Notes under the pieces: generated by a model | The model's database searches: none | Seen by the model: the letters and a program-made list of their open reading frames with translations, nothing else | What the model was told of the DNA's origin: nothing | Source of the DNA: Diphasiastrum complanatum | Taxonomy: Eukaryota > Streptophyta > Lycopodiopsida > Lycopodiales > Lycopodiaceae | DNA length: 60,000 nucleotides | Assembly: GCA_029204225.1 (NCBI GenBank) | Contig: CM055113.1 | Location: 29,061,252 to 29,121,251 of the forward strand | Reading direction: 5' to 3' | In this document: positions 1 to 11,600 of the stretch, in pieces | How positions within the stretch are numbered: the stretch's first letter is position 1 | Layout: every line of letters begins with the position of its first letter | Translations under genes and position numbers: made by a program

Positions 1-240
1 ACACAATTGTTCAGAATCGAATCGAATATATCATAGAGATGGAAAAGTTGGATTGTGAATAGCAATAGGATCTCCTCCCGGCATATACACGTCCTGGAGA
101 TGTTTGGAGCAGCACTGGCCCCGAGGAACATTTGACACAAAAATGTATAATCAACCCATTTGACCTTGACTGAGCTGGAGCATTTAAGATCATAACCATG
201 GCCTTCAATCAGAATGCCCTATTGTAAGTTGGCGTCTAAT
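1..240 (+). other. Putative 3' flank (UTR) of an upstream invertase paralogue
   Basis: Bases about 110-185 align with 40305-40380, just downstream of the invertase stop codon. Both contain CCGAGGAACAT, then TGACACAAAA, TGTATAATCAACCCA and a GACCTT(G/A)ACTGA block, in the same order and spacing with only a few substitutions. No invertase coding sequence is visible here, so if a paralogue exists its last exon lies left of the window. The alternative is a captured copy of the flank alone. Confidence 0.55.
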
Positions 241-415
241 CTGTATATTGGCTTCATGTAACATGATTGGATCCTCATTTCTTTATTCGTTAGAGGATCA
301 TCATCATCAAAATCAACATTTGTTGCAGAACGACTAAATGCGACGGCTTAATAGAATCATACCCGCTCGTCACAAAGTTCGTTTGTTGATTTGCTTCACG
401 TGTGAGCGCGTCTCC

Positions 416-416
<1 letters not shown>

Positions 417-454
<38 letters not shown>
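417..454. repeat. (TC)n microsatellite
   Basis: An uninterrupted TC dinucleotide tract of about 38 bases. It is the first of three CT-rich tracts in the first kilobase. Confidence 0.97.
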
Positions 455-458
<4 letters not shown>

Positions 459-808
459 ACCTCACTATATCGCTATCTCATCCTAACACACTAAAAAAAC
501 CCCTATTTTTTTTTTAAACCACCCACTCTCTCTCTCTCGTGTCACTCTTGTACTCACTCTCCACACATATATGTTTATCTCTCCGCGGAACATTCTAAAA
601 AATGATCTTTTTTTGGAACCTTCCAAAAAATCACCCCTGGTATGTTGTCGCCCGCACCTTGTCAACTACTCGTCATTGACGATTTAGGGCCCTTGGCCCA
701 ATAAAAACTCAGAATTCGCTATTAATCCAGAATAGCCTACATTCTCTCTCTCAGCTCACATTATTGCTATATTTTTATTTCAAAACCTTAACCCTAAGAA
801 ACCAAAAA

Positions 809-812
<4 letters not shown>

Positions 813-856
<44 letters not shown>
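813..856. repeat. (CT)n microsatellite
   Basis: A pure CT tract of about 44 bases, followed by C-rich and CT-rich degenerate sequence to about 905. The Leu/Ser-rich frame across it is a by-product of the repeat. Confidence 0.97.
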
Positions 857-858
<2 letters not shown>

Positions 859-920
859 CCCTTCACCCTCATCTCCTTCCCGCTCTCTCACCTCATCTCT
901 CTCTCACCTCCCTCTCTTTG

Positions 921-945
921 CTCTCTCTCTCTCTCTCTCTCTCTC
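921..945. repeat. (CT)n microsatellite
   Basis: A pure CT tract of about 25 bases, followed by AAAAAGAGAGA, so a short hairpin with the GA run is possible. Confidence 0.95.
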
Positions 946-1059
946 AAAAAGAGAGACATCTCTCTTTCTCTCTCATCATCTCTCTTCTGCCGTTCATCCT
1001 CCAGTGCATTCAACCACTCCAGCATTAGAGGAATTTCCAACTAGAAGACCCTATTAAAA

Positions 1060-2279
1060 ATGCCACATAGGATGAGAAAAAAAATTAAGTAAAGCAATAT
1101 TGTTTATTACTCCCAATGGTATAACCAGCTCGTCTACAATTATGGTGAAGCAAATCAACTATAGTCATGTTACATTCTATTTAGCCACAGTTCAACAAAT
1201 ATGATTTTGAATGTATATTCTCATACCTTACAACATCTTGTTTTCTCCTCAATAACTCAACTAGTCATATGTATATGGAATGGGCATGATGGTTTCTTGG
1301 GATATTGTGAAAGATTACAAAATAATGGAAATACATTTTCAATGCAGAGGATTCAGTTCTTGGAAAGTCAGGTCAGATGTATGTCCTCTTATTGTCATGA
1401 GAGAGAGAGAGAGAGTAATACAAAAGTTGCTGCAAGAAAATGCAGATCTTCGAACAATTCATGAGTCATTACAAAAAGTTATTTCAAATATTAGAATAAA
1501 ATCTGAGCAAATGCAAGTAATATTGCATTCTATTCGTTCGAAGAACATACAATTACTGAAAGATGTGGAACTATTGACAAATAAGTCTAAAAACTATAAA
1601 CGAAAGCAACAATCTTGCAAGGATATTCAGAATTTCTCAAGATGAGGTTATCGTTATAAAAGGATTCGTGCATTCAAATTAGTATATTGTGATTTCAATC
1701 AATTGATTAATTGAATGTGTTTATTTGTTACTGTATTAAACTATTTTCTAATTTGTTTTCTTTCTATGCAAGCCTACATTGGTTGTAAATCAAAATATAA
1801 GAGATAATGGATCGATTGGAAAGACGTTGGGTGTGTATTGACAGGTAAATCACCTGAATTTGTGTTAATGATTAATAAAATTTTCGTATAAAGTCTAAAA
1901 TTGCAAAGGGCTTGATGATGGACATTTAAAAATTCTTAGATAAAACATTAATCCAAGGTGTTTGTGATTTTGCTGGGATAAGCAGGAAAGCATGTGATAC
2001 AATTTTCAAACTTATCAGAGAAGCATTTAAACAAGTTTGTATTAAGAAGATTCTTCTTCCAAGAGCATGAGAGAAATAACCTAAACACAAGAATGCATAA
2101 AATTATAGGCACTCCATTTCATGTTGGAGAGATATATCAGACCGAAGGAAGATCCATTTTTTACAATGCATCAAACAAGTAAATCGATTATTGAGATATA
2201 TGATTAGTTTCTACGACATCACAGTAGAAAAGGTAATTGGTAAAATAATCATAGTACTTAAGTTAAATGAGTCAAAAAT
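1060..2279 (+). other. Unassigned sequence with one possible coiled-coil reading frame
   Basis: No known family is recognisable. The frame at 1280-1645 (121 codons) has a second half rich in E, K, Q, I and L that could form a coiled coil, for example the stretch around VIQKLLQENADL. It starts inside unpromising sequence, and a (GA)n tract at about 1402-1416 encodes its RERERE stretch. No splice sites or neighbouring exons are evident. It may be a relic exon or chance. Confidence 0.25.
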
Positions 2280-2890
2280 AATTAAGGATACGAAATGCAT
2301 ACTAGCCTAGGAATACAAGATAACTGCCAGCCCACTATTGTCTCGGAATCCAAATCCAATGAGATCGACTCAACAGACTGATCTTCATCAATCAACAACG
2401 ATATCTCAACAACGTGCTAAAAAAGTATGGAATGGCCAACTGCAAATCTAGTCTCTTTCCACTCGACTCTGGACTAAAGTTATCAAAGAAACAGTCTCCT
2501 CAAACTGAGGCAGAAAAGGAGGAGATGAAGCGCTACCCGTTTCAATCCATAATCGGCTCACTGATGTACGCAATGATCTGCACGTGACCAGACCTTGCAT
2601 ATTCGATCAGTACACTCAACCAGTTCCTGTCAAATCCAGACATAGCTCATTGGAAAGCGCTAATAAAGGTCATGAAGTACATTCAAGCAACGACAACTCT
2701 CAGCATCTATTATGGAGGCAGCCAAACTGCCAACATCCTTGAAGCCTACACAGATGCGGATTGGGCAGGAGATGTCGACACCAGAAAGTCAACTTCTGGG
2801 TTTGAATTTTTATACAACCAAGGCCAAATCTCATGGAACAGCTGGAAGCAGTCCTCAGTTGCATTATCGTCAACAGAATCCGAGAACTAG
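2280..2890 (+). pseudogene. Ty1/copia RT C-terminus and RNase H fragment, degenerate
   Basis: This fragment matches 50637-51230 almost base for base in alignable blocks, so it is another copy of the copia family at 42.9-52.1 kb. The 3' half reads as copia RNase H: SQTANILEAYTDADWAGD, then DTRKSTSGF, then ALSSTES. The 5' part (end of RT, connection region) is frame-broken, and TGA replaces an Arg codon near 2585. It is cut off inside the SSTESEY motif, where the endonuclease-like fragment begins. No LTR is attached. Confidence 0.85.
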
Positions 2891-3446
2891 CATCAATCCA
2901 AAACATGTCTCAAAACATGGTTTGATGTATACAGCACTAACACGAGTTAAAAATCCTGAAAATTTATACATCACATCTCCATTAACTTCATAGCACTTTA
3001 AAACTGATCCATTTGTACTAAAAGAAATGACATGCCTAAGAACAACATCAAAATGGGAGTTTCATATTCCCAATATTTATACCTACATAGAAATGCATCT
3101 CATTATTCAAACCCAAACACATTATCACAAACCTTACTTTCCGACAACTTTCGAAGCCATTGACAATTATGTCTTCGCAGGATCAACAATATTGTATTGT
3201 AAAACTCAACACCTTGAACATGTTCAATCATTTAATACATTGCACTGTGAAATTATTCATGCTACATCTACTCATAAAGCCTACAATCTACATATTATTG
3301 CAATATACATACGCGTTTATTGAACAACTAAACATAATACTTAACAACATTCCCAAAATCCCACCCACTATTATACTAGGTGGCATAAATATTAATACAT
3401 TAAACATAAACAATAATTTTCAAAAACTTCAATCAGTTGTGTGTGA
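2886..3446 (+). pseudogene. Helentron-type Helitron fragment, copy 1 (helicase motif VI plus endonuclease N-terminal part)
   Basis: A near-identical copy lies at 7941-8481. At 2925-2972 the frame MYTALTRVKNPENLYI fits motif VI of SF1/Pif1-type helicases (consensus YVALSRV..). Downstream frames give NLHIIAIYIR and then PTIILGGININ (about 3364-3394), the shape of the middle of an endonuclease/exonuclease/phosphatase (EEP) domain, with the catalytic Asp of GDxN changed to Gly. A helicase followed by an EEP endonuclease is the layout of Helentron/Helitron2 elements. There is at least one stop (after SPLTS) and one frameshift. The match to copy 2 ends near 3446, so the endonuclease C-terminus is missing here. 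I infer the class; termini are not seen. Confidence 0.55.
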
Positions 3447-3479
3447 ACATAATAACCAAAAATTTTAAATTTTTTAACA

Positions 3480-4220
3480 TATATGATTGTCTGATGGTTT
3501 TTTCCAACATCATTAGGATCTACCATCAAAATAACAAATGGTTTTGGTAATTCTATATTTTTTTTTCGTAAGTGGATCAAAATTCTCATTTGCATCTTTT
3601 ATTAATTTGGCTTGCAAATCCACAATACTTGGCAAATTCTTTTGAATAGCAAAACTTTGAACAAGATTAGAATGATCATCCAACAAGCCATTAAGTATAA
3701 CTTGAACAAGTTCTACCTCCTTAATGCTTTCATCAATACATGCTAACTCATCATTGAATGCTTTAACCCTAAAAACAAAAGCATGAGTATTCTCTTCCTT
3801 CTTTTGCAAACTTTGAAAGATTTGCCTCCTAAGAGTAAGCACTCTTGATGTAGACTTGGATTCATAAAGCTTCTTCAAAGCTTCCCAAGCCTCCAAAGAT
3901 GATGTGCACTTACCAATCTCCTTGAGAAGTTCATTGGTAACATTCATCTTAATCATGTGTAGAGCTTTCTTTGCTCCCTTGTCATATCTCACTTGATCTT
4001 GAGGTGCTTGAAGCCTCTCCTCCACACTTGCAACAATCTCCATCAACTCATTCATCTCCAATAAGGACTCCATCCTCACCTTCCAAGTAGAATAGTTGAT
4101 TGAGGTAAGCCCATCATTGCCTCCCAACATGAATTCACCACTTGTAGCCATGTTGCAATGACCTGATCTTCTTCTTTCAACCTGTTCCAATGCACAAAGC
4201 ACTCTCTTGAATGTCAACAA
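3480..4220 (-). pseudogene. Ty1/copia gag (UBN2-type) fragment
   Basis: On the minus strand the frame from a Met at 4151 begins MATSGEFMLGG and continues with INYSTWKVRMESLL, LHMIKMNVTNELL, LEAWEALKKLYESKS and LVQVILNGL, the standard copia gag (UBN2) blocks. It is clearly of the same lineage as the gag at 55381. It breaks off after about 210 residues, before the zinc knuckle, and the last residues are unrelated. The opposite-strand RT fragment at 4260 lies immediately beyond its 5' end, so two element pieces are joined head to head. Confidence 0.85.
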
Positions 4221-4259
4221 ATGAACTCAAGAAGAAATCACAAAGATATGGCCGAGAGA

Positions 4260-5366
4260 CCAAGGTATGTAAGTTGCATAAAGCTTTGTTTGGCTTGAAA
4301 CAGGCTCCTGTGCTTGGTATGGATACATTGATAAGTATTTCATAAGCCATAGTTTTATGCATACTTCATCATATTGTGATATATACACACTTGTTAGGGA
4401 TGGCTCTGTACTCTTGATTGTACTTTATGTGGATGATGTAGTCATTGCTAGTAGTCATGATAATCTAGTGAAGGAAGTCAAACTAAATCTCTGTAGGAAA
4501 TTTGGACATGATGCATTACTACTTAGTGTGTGGAAGTCTAGCAAAATGGTCATGGATTTTCACTTACCTAGACAAAATATGTTGTCGAGAACTACTCAAG
4601 AGATTTCACATGGAGGATAGTAAGGTATCATCGACTCCCATCGAAGTTGGTGCAAAACTCTCAAAGTATGATGATAGTGATTCTTTTGATGCTACTGAAT
4701 ATCATTTGCTAGTGAAAATTCTTATCTATTTCTCGACTACTAGAGCAGATATTTGCTACCTTGTGGGTTAATAAGTCAATTTATGCATACACCAAAGCAG
4801 TCGCATTGGAAAGCCGCTAAGCTTATTCTTAGGCATGTGAAAACTACAACAAAATTTGTCTTATTCTCGTAATGGTAATAATGTGAAACTAATTGAGGGC
4901 TATGTCGATGCAGATTGGGATGGAAACATGTATGACAAATGCTCTATTTCAAGTTATGTTTTTTTATGTTGGCAATGATTGTTTTTCATGGTTCAACAAA
5001 AAGTAGAATATAGTGGCTCTATCTACTACTTAAGATGAGCACAAAGCTTTAGGAAGTGTTGTACAAAAGGTTTGGTTGCAATAGTTGCTTGCAAAGATTG
5101 GATTTCAACAAGATTATGGGAGTATCATTTTTGTGATAGCCAGTGGTATACAGATTGTCAAAAATCTAGTTTATCATGCTAGGACTAATCACATAGAGGT
5201 TAAGTACCACTTTATACATGACTATGTGCTTAATAATGAGGTTAAAGTAGTACATTGTAGCACTGTCCATCATATAGCTGATTTTCTTAGAAAATCGTTA
5301 AGGACAAATTTGAAATGTTTAGAGCGGCTTTCTCTTTATAACATTCAAAGTAAACTTAAGCTTTAG
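4260..5366 (+). pseudogene. Ty1/copia RT C-terminus and RNase H remnant
   Basis: The fragment begins near LKQAPVLG (about 4290), passes the RT active-site block VLLIVLYVDDVVIASS (about 4400-4460), the connection region, and RNase H blocks resembling YVDADWDGN (about 4900) and an SSTSDEHKAL-like stretch. It ends with NHIEVKYHFIHDYVLNNEV and HIADFLRKSL at 5180-5310. Several frameshifts and stops prevent translation as one protein. The family differs from the TWKVRMES lineage next to it. No LTR or polypurine tract is recognisable downstream. Confidence 0.8.
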
Positions 5367-7640
5367 GTGTTGGATTTGAAAGCTTAGGTTTACTACGACG
5401 GTAGAAATCTGTTAGTACAATGACTTGTTATTCAAGGTGGGTTGTCAGTGCATACGATGGTTGCTGTTTCTGGGCTATTTTTCTGGTCTCTTTTCGTTTT
5501 TCTGTTGTTCTTACAAATCTAAAAAGTTGTGGGTCTGATTTTTGTTGTGTTCAAAGTCCGATTTTTGTTGTGAATTCAAGTCAACATCTGTGAAGCTGTG
5601 TTTGGGCGTGAAATTATACTCGATTCAAATCACATCCTTGATAGTGTCTTCCAGCTGTGCGTTTTCCTGTACCTTTCAATATTTGTTATGGAGTTAATTG
5701 TACATAGTAGCAAATACATATTTTCTTTGCAGATGCAGACCAATTTCAGATTTGCTTGCCTCTGCTTTAGGATTTGCCTTCACACAAACATTTGGATACT
5801 AAATTCCATATCAAGTACTTGTTGGATTGGCTTTTTAAAGGTAGTCGCTTTGCCAAAAACATGGAAGAATGTGCTCTGAGAGAGTTGCGAGCCTGACGAC
5901 AATTAAGAACTCTTCTAGCTTTTCTCCCCACCCATTTGATTCTTTGAACCTTTTCTTTGCCATTCATTCGATTATGAAATCCCTGCTTCTCTCCCCTGCC
6001 AATTTGTTTAATAGTGCTTGCAACAATCTTTACTTTTGCATAGCAGTAACAGAAAACTAGAGCCTTTTCAAAGAGTGCAAAACTTCAGAGACTGACAATT
6101 TGAAGCTTCGTTATTTTCATACATCAAGTTTCTTGGCTTTTCGGCCTGCTCGCTGTCGCTGCATGTAGGCTGGTGATTGTGATGAGTAGGGCCAATATCA
6201 AAGTCGCTAAATCCGTGTTCATACAAGACACAACTCCTGCTCCGTCAAGAAGAAGATGAACTACACGCATTCCGATCACATCCGCCTCAGAGGTGAGTGC
6301 TTTAGCTGAACTCAAAGACATCATCAGCTCTTGGAGTTTCAAGAATCATGTTGGCACAAGCTGTGAGCTACCTGCCATTTTAGACTGACTGGATCAAATG
6401 AGACTTGCTTGATCATTGATCAGGCTTCTATAACCATGGTAGTAGATGGCCTGATCATAGCTTTCTGCATTCAACATCATCCCCTGCTCAAAATTTTCAT
6501 CTTCTTGACCTGCTTTTTTTTTGTTCTGGCTTGTTCCAGATGCATCTTCCAAGTTCAGAATCTGATATTGACTTCCTGGATCCTTGTCTTTGAGCTCAAA
6601 TCTTTCCAATCTGAATCCTCCAACATGTTGATGGATTCACAAGATTCTATAAATAGTGGACATATGTTGAGAAACTCTAAGAAGATGCTGGGGGGGGGGG
6701 GGGGGGAAAGAGTTAGCTGCTGAATCTCCTCAGCTGCCTCAATGTTGCATGAATGAACTGCATAACACTCTTGCATATCTCATCTTCTCCATCGATCTGA
6801 GCAGCGGCGCCATAGCCAGATTCTTCCATGCATATGACTTCAAGCTGCTAATGGAATTCATCCTCGCTGGACGTAGTGCTGTAGTGCTTTAGTGGAGGTA
6901 TTTGGCACGAAGGCATCCATGGTTGTATTAATTCTTGCCAATCACGTGGTAAACTGGAAGCTGCTCTAACCATAAAATATTTATTTTGTTTTGAGACATG
7001 CACAATCTGAAAATTTCAACAAGTCTTTCTATGCCCTCCACAATGCCACATCATGGAGTTTGCTCGCATGCAATAAACAACAAAAGATTACTTAGAAATG
7101 TTTCAAGATGTATAGTACACCTTATTAATTTGATAACAAAAAGGATTTAAAGCACTAGTTTCGAATCCATCATCAATTCACCAAGCAACTTGATGGATAT
7201 GGTGCAGATACTCAATAGTACATTCTTGAATGTGTACAATTGTATCCTTTGTGGATTGACATTTTGGTGTCCACTAACATGCAAAGGGCGTTGTTGGAGA
7301 GCTCTTTGCTATGAAATTTCTTTTATAGATTTTTGCATAGGACCTTATGGTCTTTCTGGCGGCCTCTACTAGTGTAAGTCTTGGGTCTTGACTATTCAAA
7401 CTTAGGAATTACTTTAGGCAATTCCTAAGTTTGTGGCTTTTTCCAAGTTGATAGTAAGATTTCAAAGCTATTTATGTCTAAGTGCATCATGAATTTTTTT
7501 TTCTAGTTTGATTTCTCAATTGCATATTGATCATGCATATTTATGATCACCAACCATTGTCCTCTTCATACAATAGAATAACACAAATTTGAAAAGTTTC
7601 GTAGGGTGTAATTTGTATATTTTCATTACATAACATTTAA
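5367..7640. other. Unassigned low-copy-looking stretch
   Basis: No transposon domain is visible. Short frames occur at 6124-6342 and 6394-6609 on the minus strand and 6409-6723 on the plus strand. The minus frame at 6394-6609 is acidic and hydrophilic and could be an exon remnant, but no neighbouring exon or convincing splice sites link it. A 17-base G run interrupts the region at 6690-6706. I see no recognisable gene. Confidence 0.3.
6690..6706. repeat. Poly-G homopolymer (17 bases)
   Basis: Seventeen consecutive G residues on the + strand. Runs this long are rare in plant DNA and error-prone in sequencing, so the true length is uncertain. Confidence 0.9.
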
Positions 7641-7744
7641 TCAAGGGTTTTTGTATTTGCATGTGTATTTACGGCATTTTCCAAACTAGAACTATGACCT
7701 CTACAAAAGACATTGTATAGATAGAATTCAAAAATTGTGAAATA

Positions 7745-8615
7745 GGTAGAAAAGCTCGACAAAATCCCCAATACATGTACAAAACCCATAATATAAATCA
7801 AACATGGACTCCAATACATCGAATCACGAAAGAATTTCAAGTCGGCCATTATATTTTTAATAAGGTTACAAGAAAACAATTCCCAACCAGAATAGCAATA
7901 GAAGAACAATACACCGAGCCCAGGGTCTGACAATAACAGAACTAGCATCAATCCGAAACATGTCTCAAAACATGGTTCTAACACGAGTTAAAAAACCTGA
8001 AAATTTATACATCACATCTCCATTAACTTCATAACACTTTAAAATTGATCCATTTGTACAAAAAGAAATGACATGCCTAAGAACAACATCAAAATGGGAG
8101 TTTCATATTCCCAAGATTTATACCTACATAGAAATGCATCTCATTATTCAAACTCAGACACATTATCACAAACCTTACTTTCCGACAACTTTCGAAGCCA
8201 TTGACAATTATGTCTTCGCAAGATCAACAATATTGTATTGTAAAACTCAACACCTTGAACATGTTCAATTATTTAATACATTGCACAGTGAAATTATTCA
8301 TGCTATATTTACTCATAAAGCCTACAATCTACATATTATTGCAATATACATACGATTATTGAACAACTAAATGTAATACTTAACAACATTCTCAAAATCC
8401 CACCCACTATTATACTAGGTGACATAAATATTGATACATTAAACATAAACAATAGTTTCCAAAAACTTCAATCAGTTGTGCGTTTCAACAAGTAACAACT
8501 ATATTCGGCACACAATTAGATCATGTATGGACAAACATACCAAATCCCAAAAAATTATCTAGAACTACGTACGCTTATTGGTCAGATCATTCACCAATAT
8601 ACTACATGTGTGAAT
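7745..8615 (+). pseudogene. Helentron-type Helitron fragment, copy 2 (Pif1-like helicase end plus EEP endonuclease)
   Basis: This copy is longer than copy 1 at both ends. The frame from 7745 contains PIHRITKEFQ and then FNKVTRKQFPTRIA, which matches the Pif1/Helitron helicase block just before motif V (IPRI...RxQFPxRLA). Helicase motif VI follows in damaged form (LTRVKKPENLYI). The endonuclease part keeps PTIILGDINID at about 8404-8436 (the GDxN motif intact), then TQLDHVWTNIP at about 8515-8547, then AYWSDHSPIYY at 8573-8605 (the C-terminal SDH motif), before a stop. Stops, frameshifts and an internal deletion make it non-functional. Domain order and motifs support a Helentron/Helitron2 protein; an unrelated helicase next to a LINE endonuclease is less likely. 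Confidence 0.6.
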
Positions 8616-8620
8616 GAAAA

Positions 8621-11600
8621 TAGCCATTAAAAGAACTTCAACAATGTACAATTTATTGCATGTTGCAAAGGCAAGGCGCGGTGGCTTGCCACAATGCACT
8701 TGTTTTTAAAGTAATTATAAATTGCAATGAGTCTCCTTTGTCATTTTTTGATGACTCAATGATTATATCTCTCATTTTTTCATTTTCTTCCGATTGAATG
8801 CCCTTTAAACTGTGAGCAAAGTGGTCTTTCACCTCCCCTGTTAACAAGTGGGATTTGCAATGATCAATCTCTACTTTGCTACCATAAATTAGTGATCTAA
8901 GGAATATTAAAATCAGCTGATCAAACATATCAAATTACAATTTGCATGTGTTTTAAGGTTTATGTGATGAATGTATACTCCTGGTGACTGATTTGCGTCA
9001 TACAGAAAGTATTTCGTGCGTGCGGTTTTTTCCGACCCAAGGAAGAGCTGCGTAATTTCCATTTTAGCACTTGCGGGTTATCGATTGACCACACGTCCAA
9101 GCGATTGCATGGCCTATCCTGCTGTTTGTCATCTGTAAGTTTCGCTTTTTCCTGGCATTCGCCAGGTCCGATGCGTCTCTTTCTCAAACTGAAGAAATTC
9201 ATATTTTAGGTCATGAAAGGTAAAGCTTTCCCCATCATACCATATAAAGCACCACGTCTCCGTTGCTTCGTGATCAGCGTTGGATGATCTGCATATAGGA
9301 CGCCTTTCGTATACCAGTGAATCACCCACAGTCGAAGCAGTTCCACGTGCTTTGTCTTGAGACTTGTAAGTGTGGTGAAAGCACATGTCCAAGTATGAAT
9401 CAACTTTGACAATCCTCTATTATTAGCATAGTGTCCAAGACTTTGCTTTGATTGATACTAAACTGGATCATCACTGTTACATAAGCTGTTTGATTTCCAA
9501 TCCTCAATCAGCTGACCCACATCTTATAATTCGAGTCAATACTCAACACTGTTCATGCAGTGTGCAGCAACGAAGTTCAAACTTAAACTTGAATTATTCA
9601 GTTAACAACAAAAAGTGGGTGATAAAATTATCTACATGTGGTGTCCGAGTCCCTTTCTATTGTACAATACACATGGATAAGAAGAGAGGGCAAGCCGCCC
9701 GTCCCCAACCACAACAATACCATGGCCCTCAAAAACCTGAGTTGTATGCACTTTGCTTTAAATTGTGTGGATAGCTTGAGCCCCATGTCCTTGCATATAT
9801 CAATCAATAAGTCGCCCTCCAGGTCCTCCTATGAGTGGTATGTCATTGAGTATTCCATTTTTCTCCTTGAATGCAACAATTGGACTCTAGTGGGGCTTCA
9901 CGTAATATGAAATATAGGGAAAAATTGCCATGTGTTCATTACTTTATGGTGATTTTGGGTGCTTTTGACGTGGGGCATGGTAGTTGAGCATTACTTTCCA
10001 AAAAAAATATGCATTCACCTAAGCCCTCATGTCCCGTAGATTGCTCACTTTTGTAGTTACATCTTGTTTTCCAATCATAAGGTATGCTCACATTAGTTGG
10101 CCATTTGTACATTCAAAATTAGTTGTAGGGCACACTTTATAATTCTTGGGATGGGTCCTTTTCCTTGGAAAATGCCTAAAAATGTGAAAACCTACTATGT
10201 GTAGAGATGTTCTATAGTTGGTTTTCTTTGTAATTTGGATTGTAGTAGTTGCTTACTTGTTTCTTGTTTTTAGGTGATCCAATTTGATTTATGCAAAAGA
10301 GGTAGAGAAGGTGATGCCACTTATCTCATTATTCTTGAAGGACTTCAAATAATAACCCAATGCATGATCTCTTAGAAATTCACCGGCCGGAAGATCTGTG
10401 TCCTCGACGAATTGCAAACTCATCCACATAAAGAGTTTTCTGAAATCGAAACAAAGGTGAGTTCAAATACATAATTTTAGCATCACATATTATCTAGTAA
10501 AATTCAAACAAGAACTTACGCATTCACCTTTGTCTCCATTTATGACTGTCCATTGTGGCCTCCTCTCGAAGTCGAAGAGCTTGGAGAATATATTGATGGC
10601 TCTGGAAAGTCAAATTGATTTTGAATTCTAAGAAACTCATCTTCACTAGGAAGATCAGCTTCATTTCTATGCACTTGCTCAACGGCTATCTTCAAGCAAT
10701 CTTTTCCTCACAGAAATTGATCGTTGACTGGGTCATCCACTCCAGGGAGAAGATCATCAATCTCGTAATCATTCAAATCAGGAAAGTCATCTAATTCCGT
10801 GCTCAAAATACAAAGGGCTTCAGCCTCTGTGAAGTAAAAAAGATCTTATATATTTGATAATGTCAAAAAAGAATCATTATTGACATTATACGTAGGGAGG
10901 GTAGTCAAAGTTCTGTAATGAGGGGGAAGAGATGTAGTAGACTAAGGACCTATAAATAAAGCCCTATTTCGATAGGGTCAAAATTTGTACAATCATCATT
11001 ATTTATTTGTATCTTGAAGAAATGAATCCAAATCAGCAGGTTGGACTTCTCAATTCTGACACTACTTGAGGAACCGGCCTCGAAAGTAGATGATGAAGCA
11101 TTATTAGAATCATCCTCAATGTTTAACAAAAGATAACAAACAAAAGTTGACAAATCATCATGCAACTTTGTAAAACATCCTCTCAAGCTTGGCTTTATAT
11201 TTATTCATGTCAATGTTCATCAAGTCCTGATAGTGTATCATATCCTTATTCTGAGAAGACTTGAATCTAAAATAAGTCTTAGAAAAGGCCTCTACGTCTA
11301 GGCCCTTCAGTGACAGAAGGCAAAACAAAAAGAAATGGAAAAAGATAGATGTGAAATAGTCAATATTATCAATAATTCCAAAGGAGAAATGGCTAGTCTC
11401 AAACCTAGACATTTCTCTCAAAATGTATAGCATTGGTTCTAAAAAAGAACAAAATATCAATTTTATACTATAGTATCATGGAATTGCGTACCACTTCAAA
11501 ATCATGTGATCTGCTCCCCGTGCACTCTGCATCAACAAATTCACTTGTTGTTTTCAGTATCATTTGCACATCAGTATTTGAAAACTTATCTTTTCTTAAA

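Noticed and set aside
788-800. Telomere-like AACCCTAA sequence (also 21118-21165)
   Set aside because: Only one or two degenerate units; no tandem array.
764-1057. Open frame of 97 codons rich in Leu and Ser
   Set aside because: It is produced by the CT repeat; no flanking coding signal.
7637-7984. Minus-strand frame of 115 codons
   Set aside because: It lies opposite the helicase block of the Helentron-like fragment, whose plus-strand motifs explain the sequence better.
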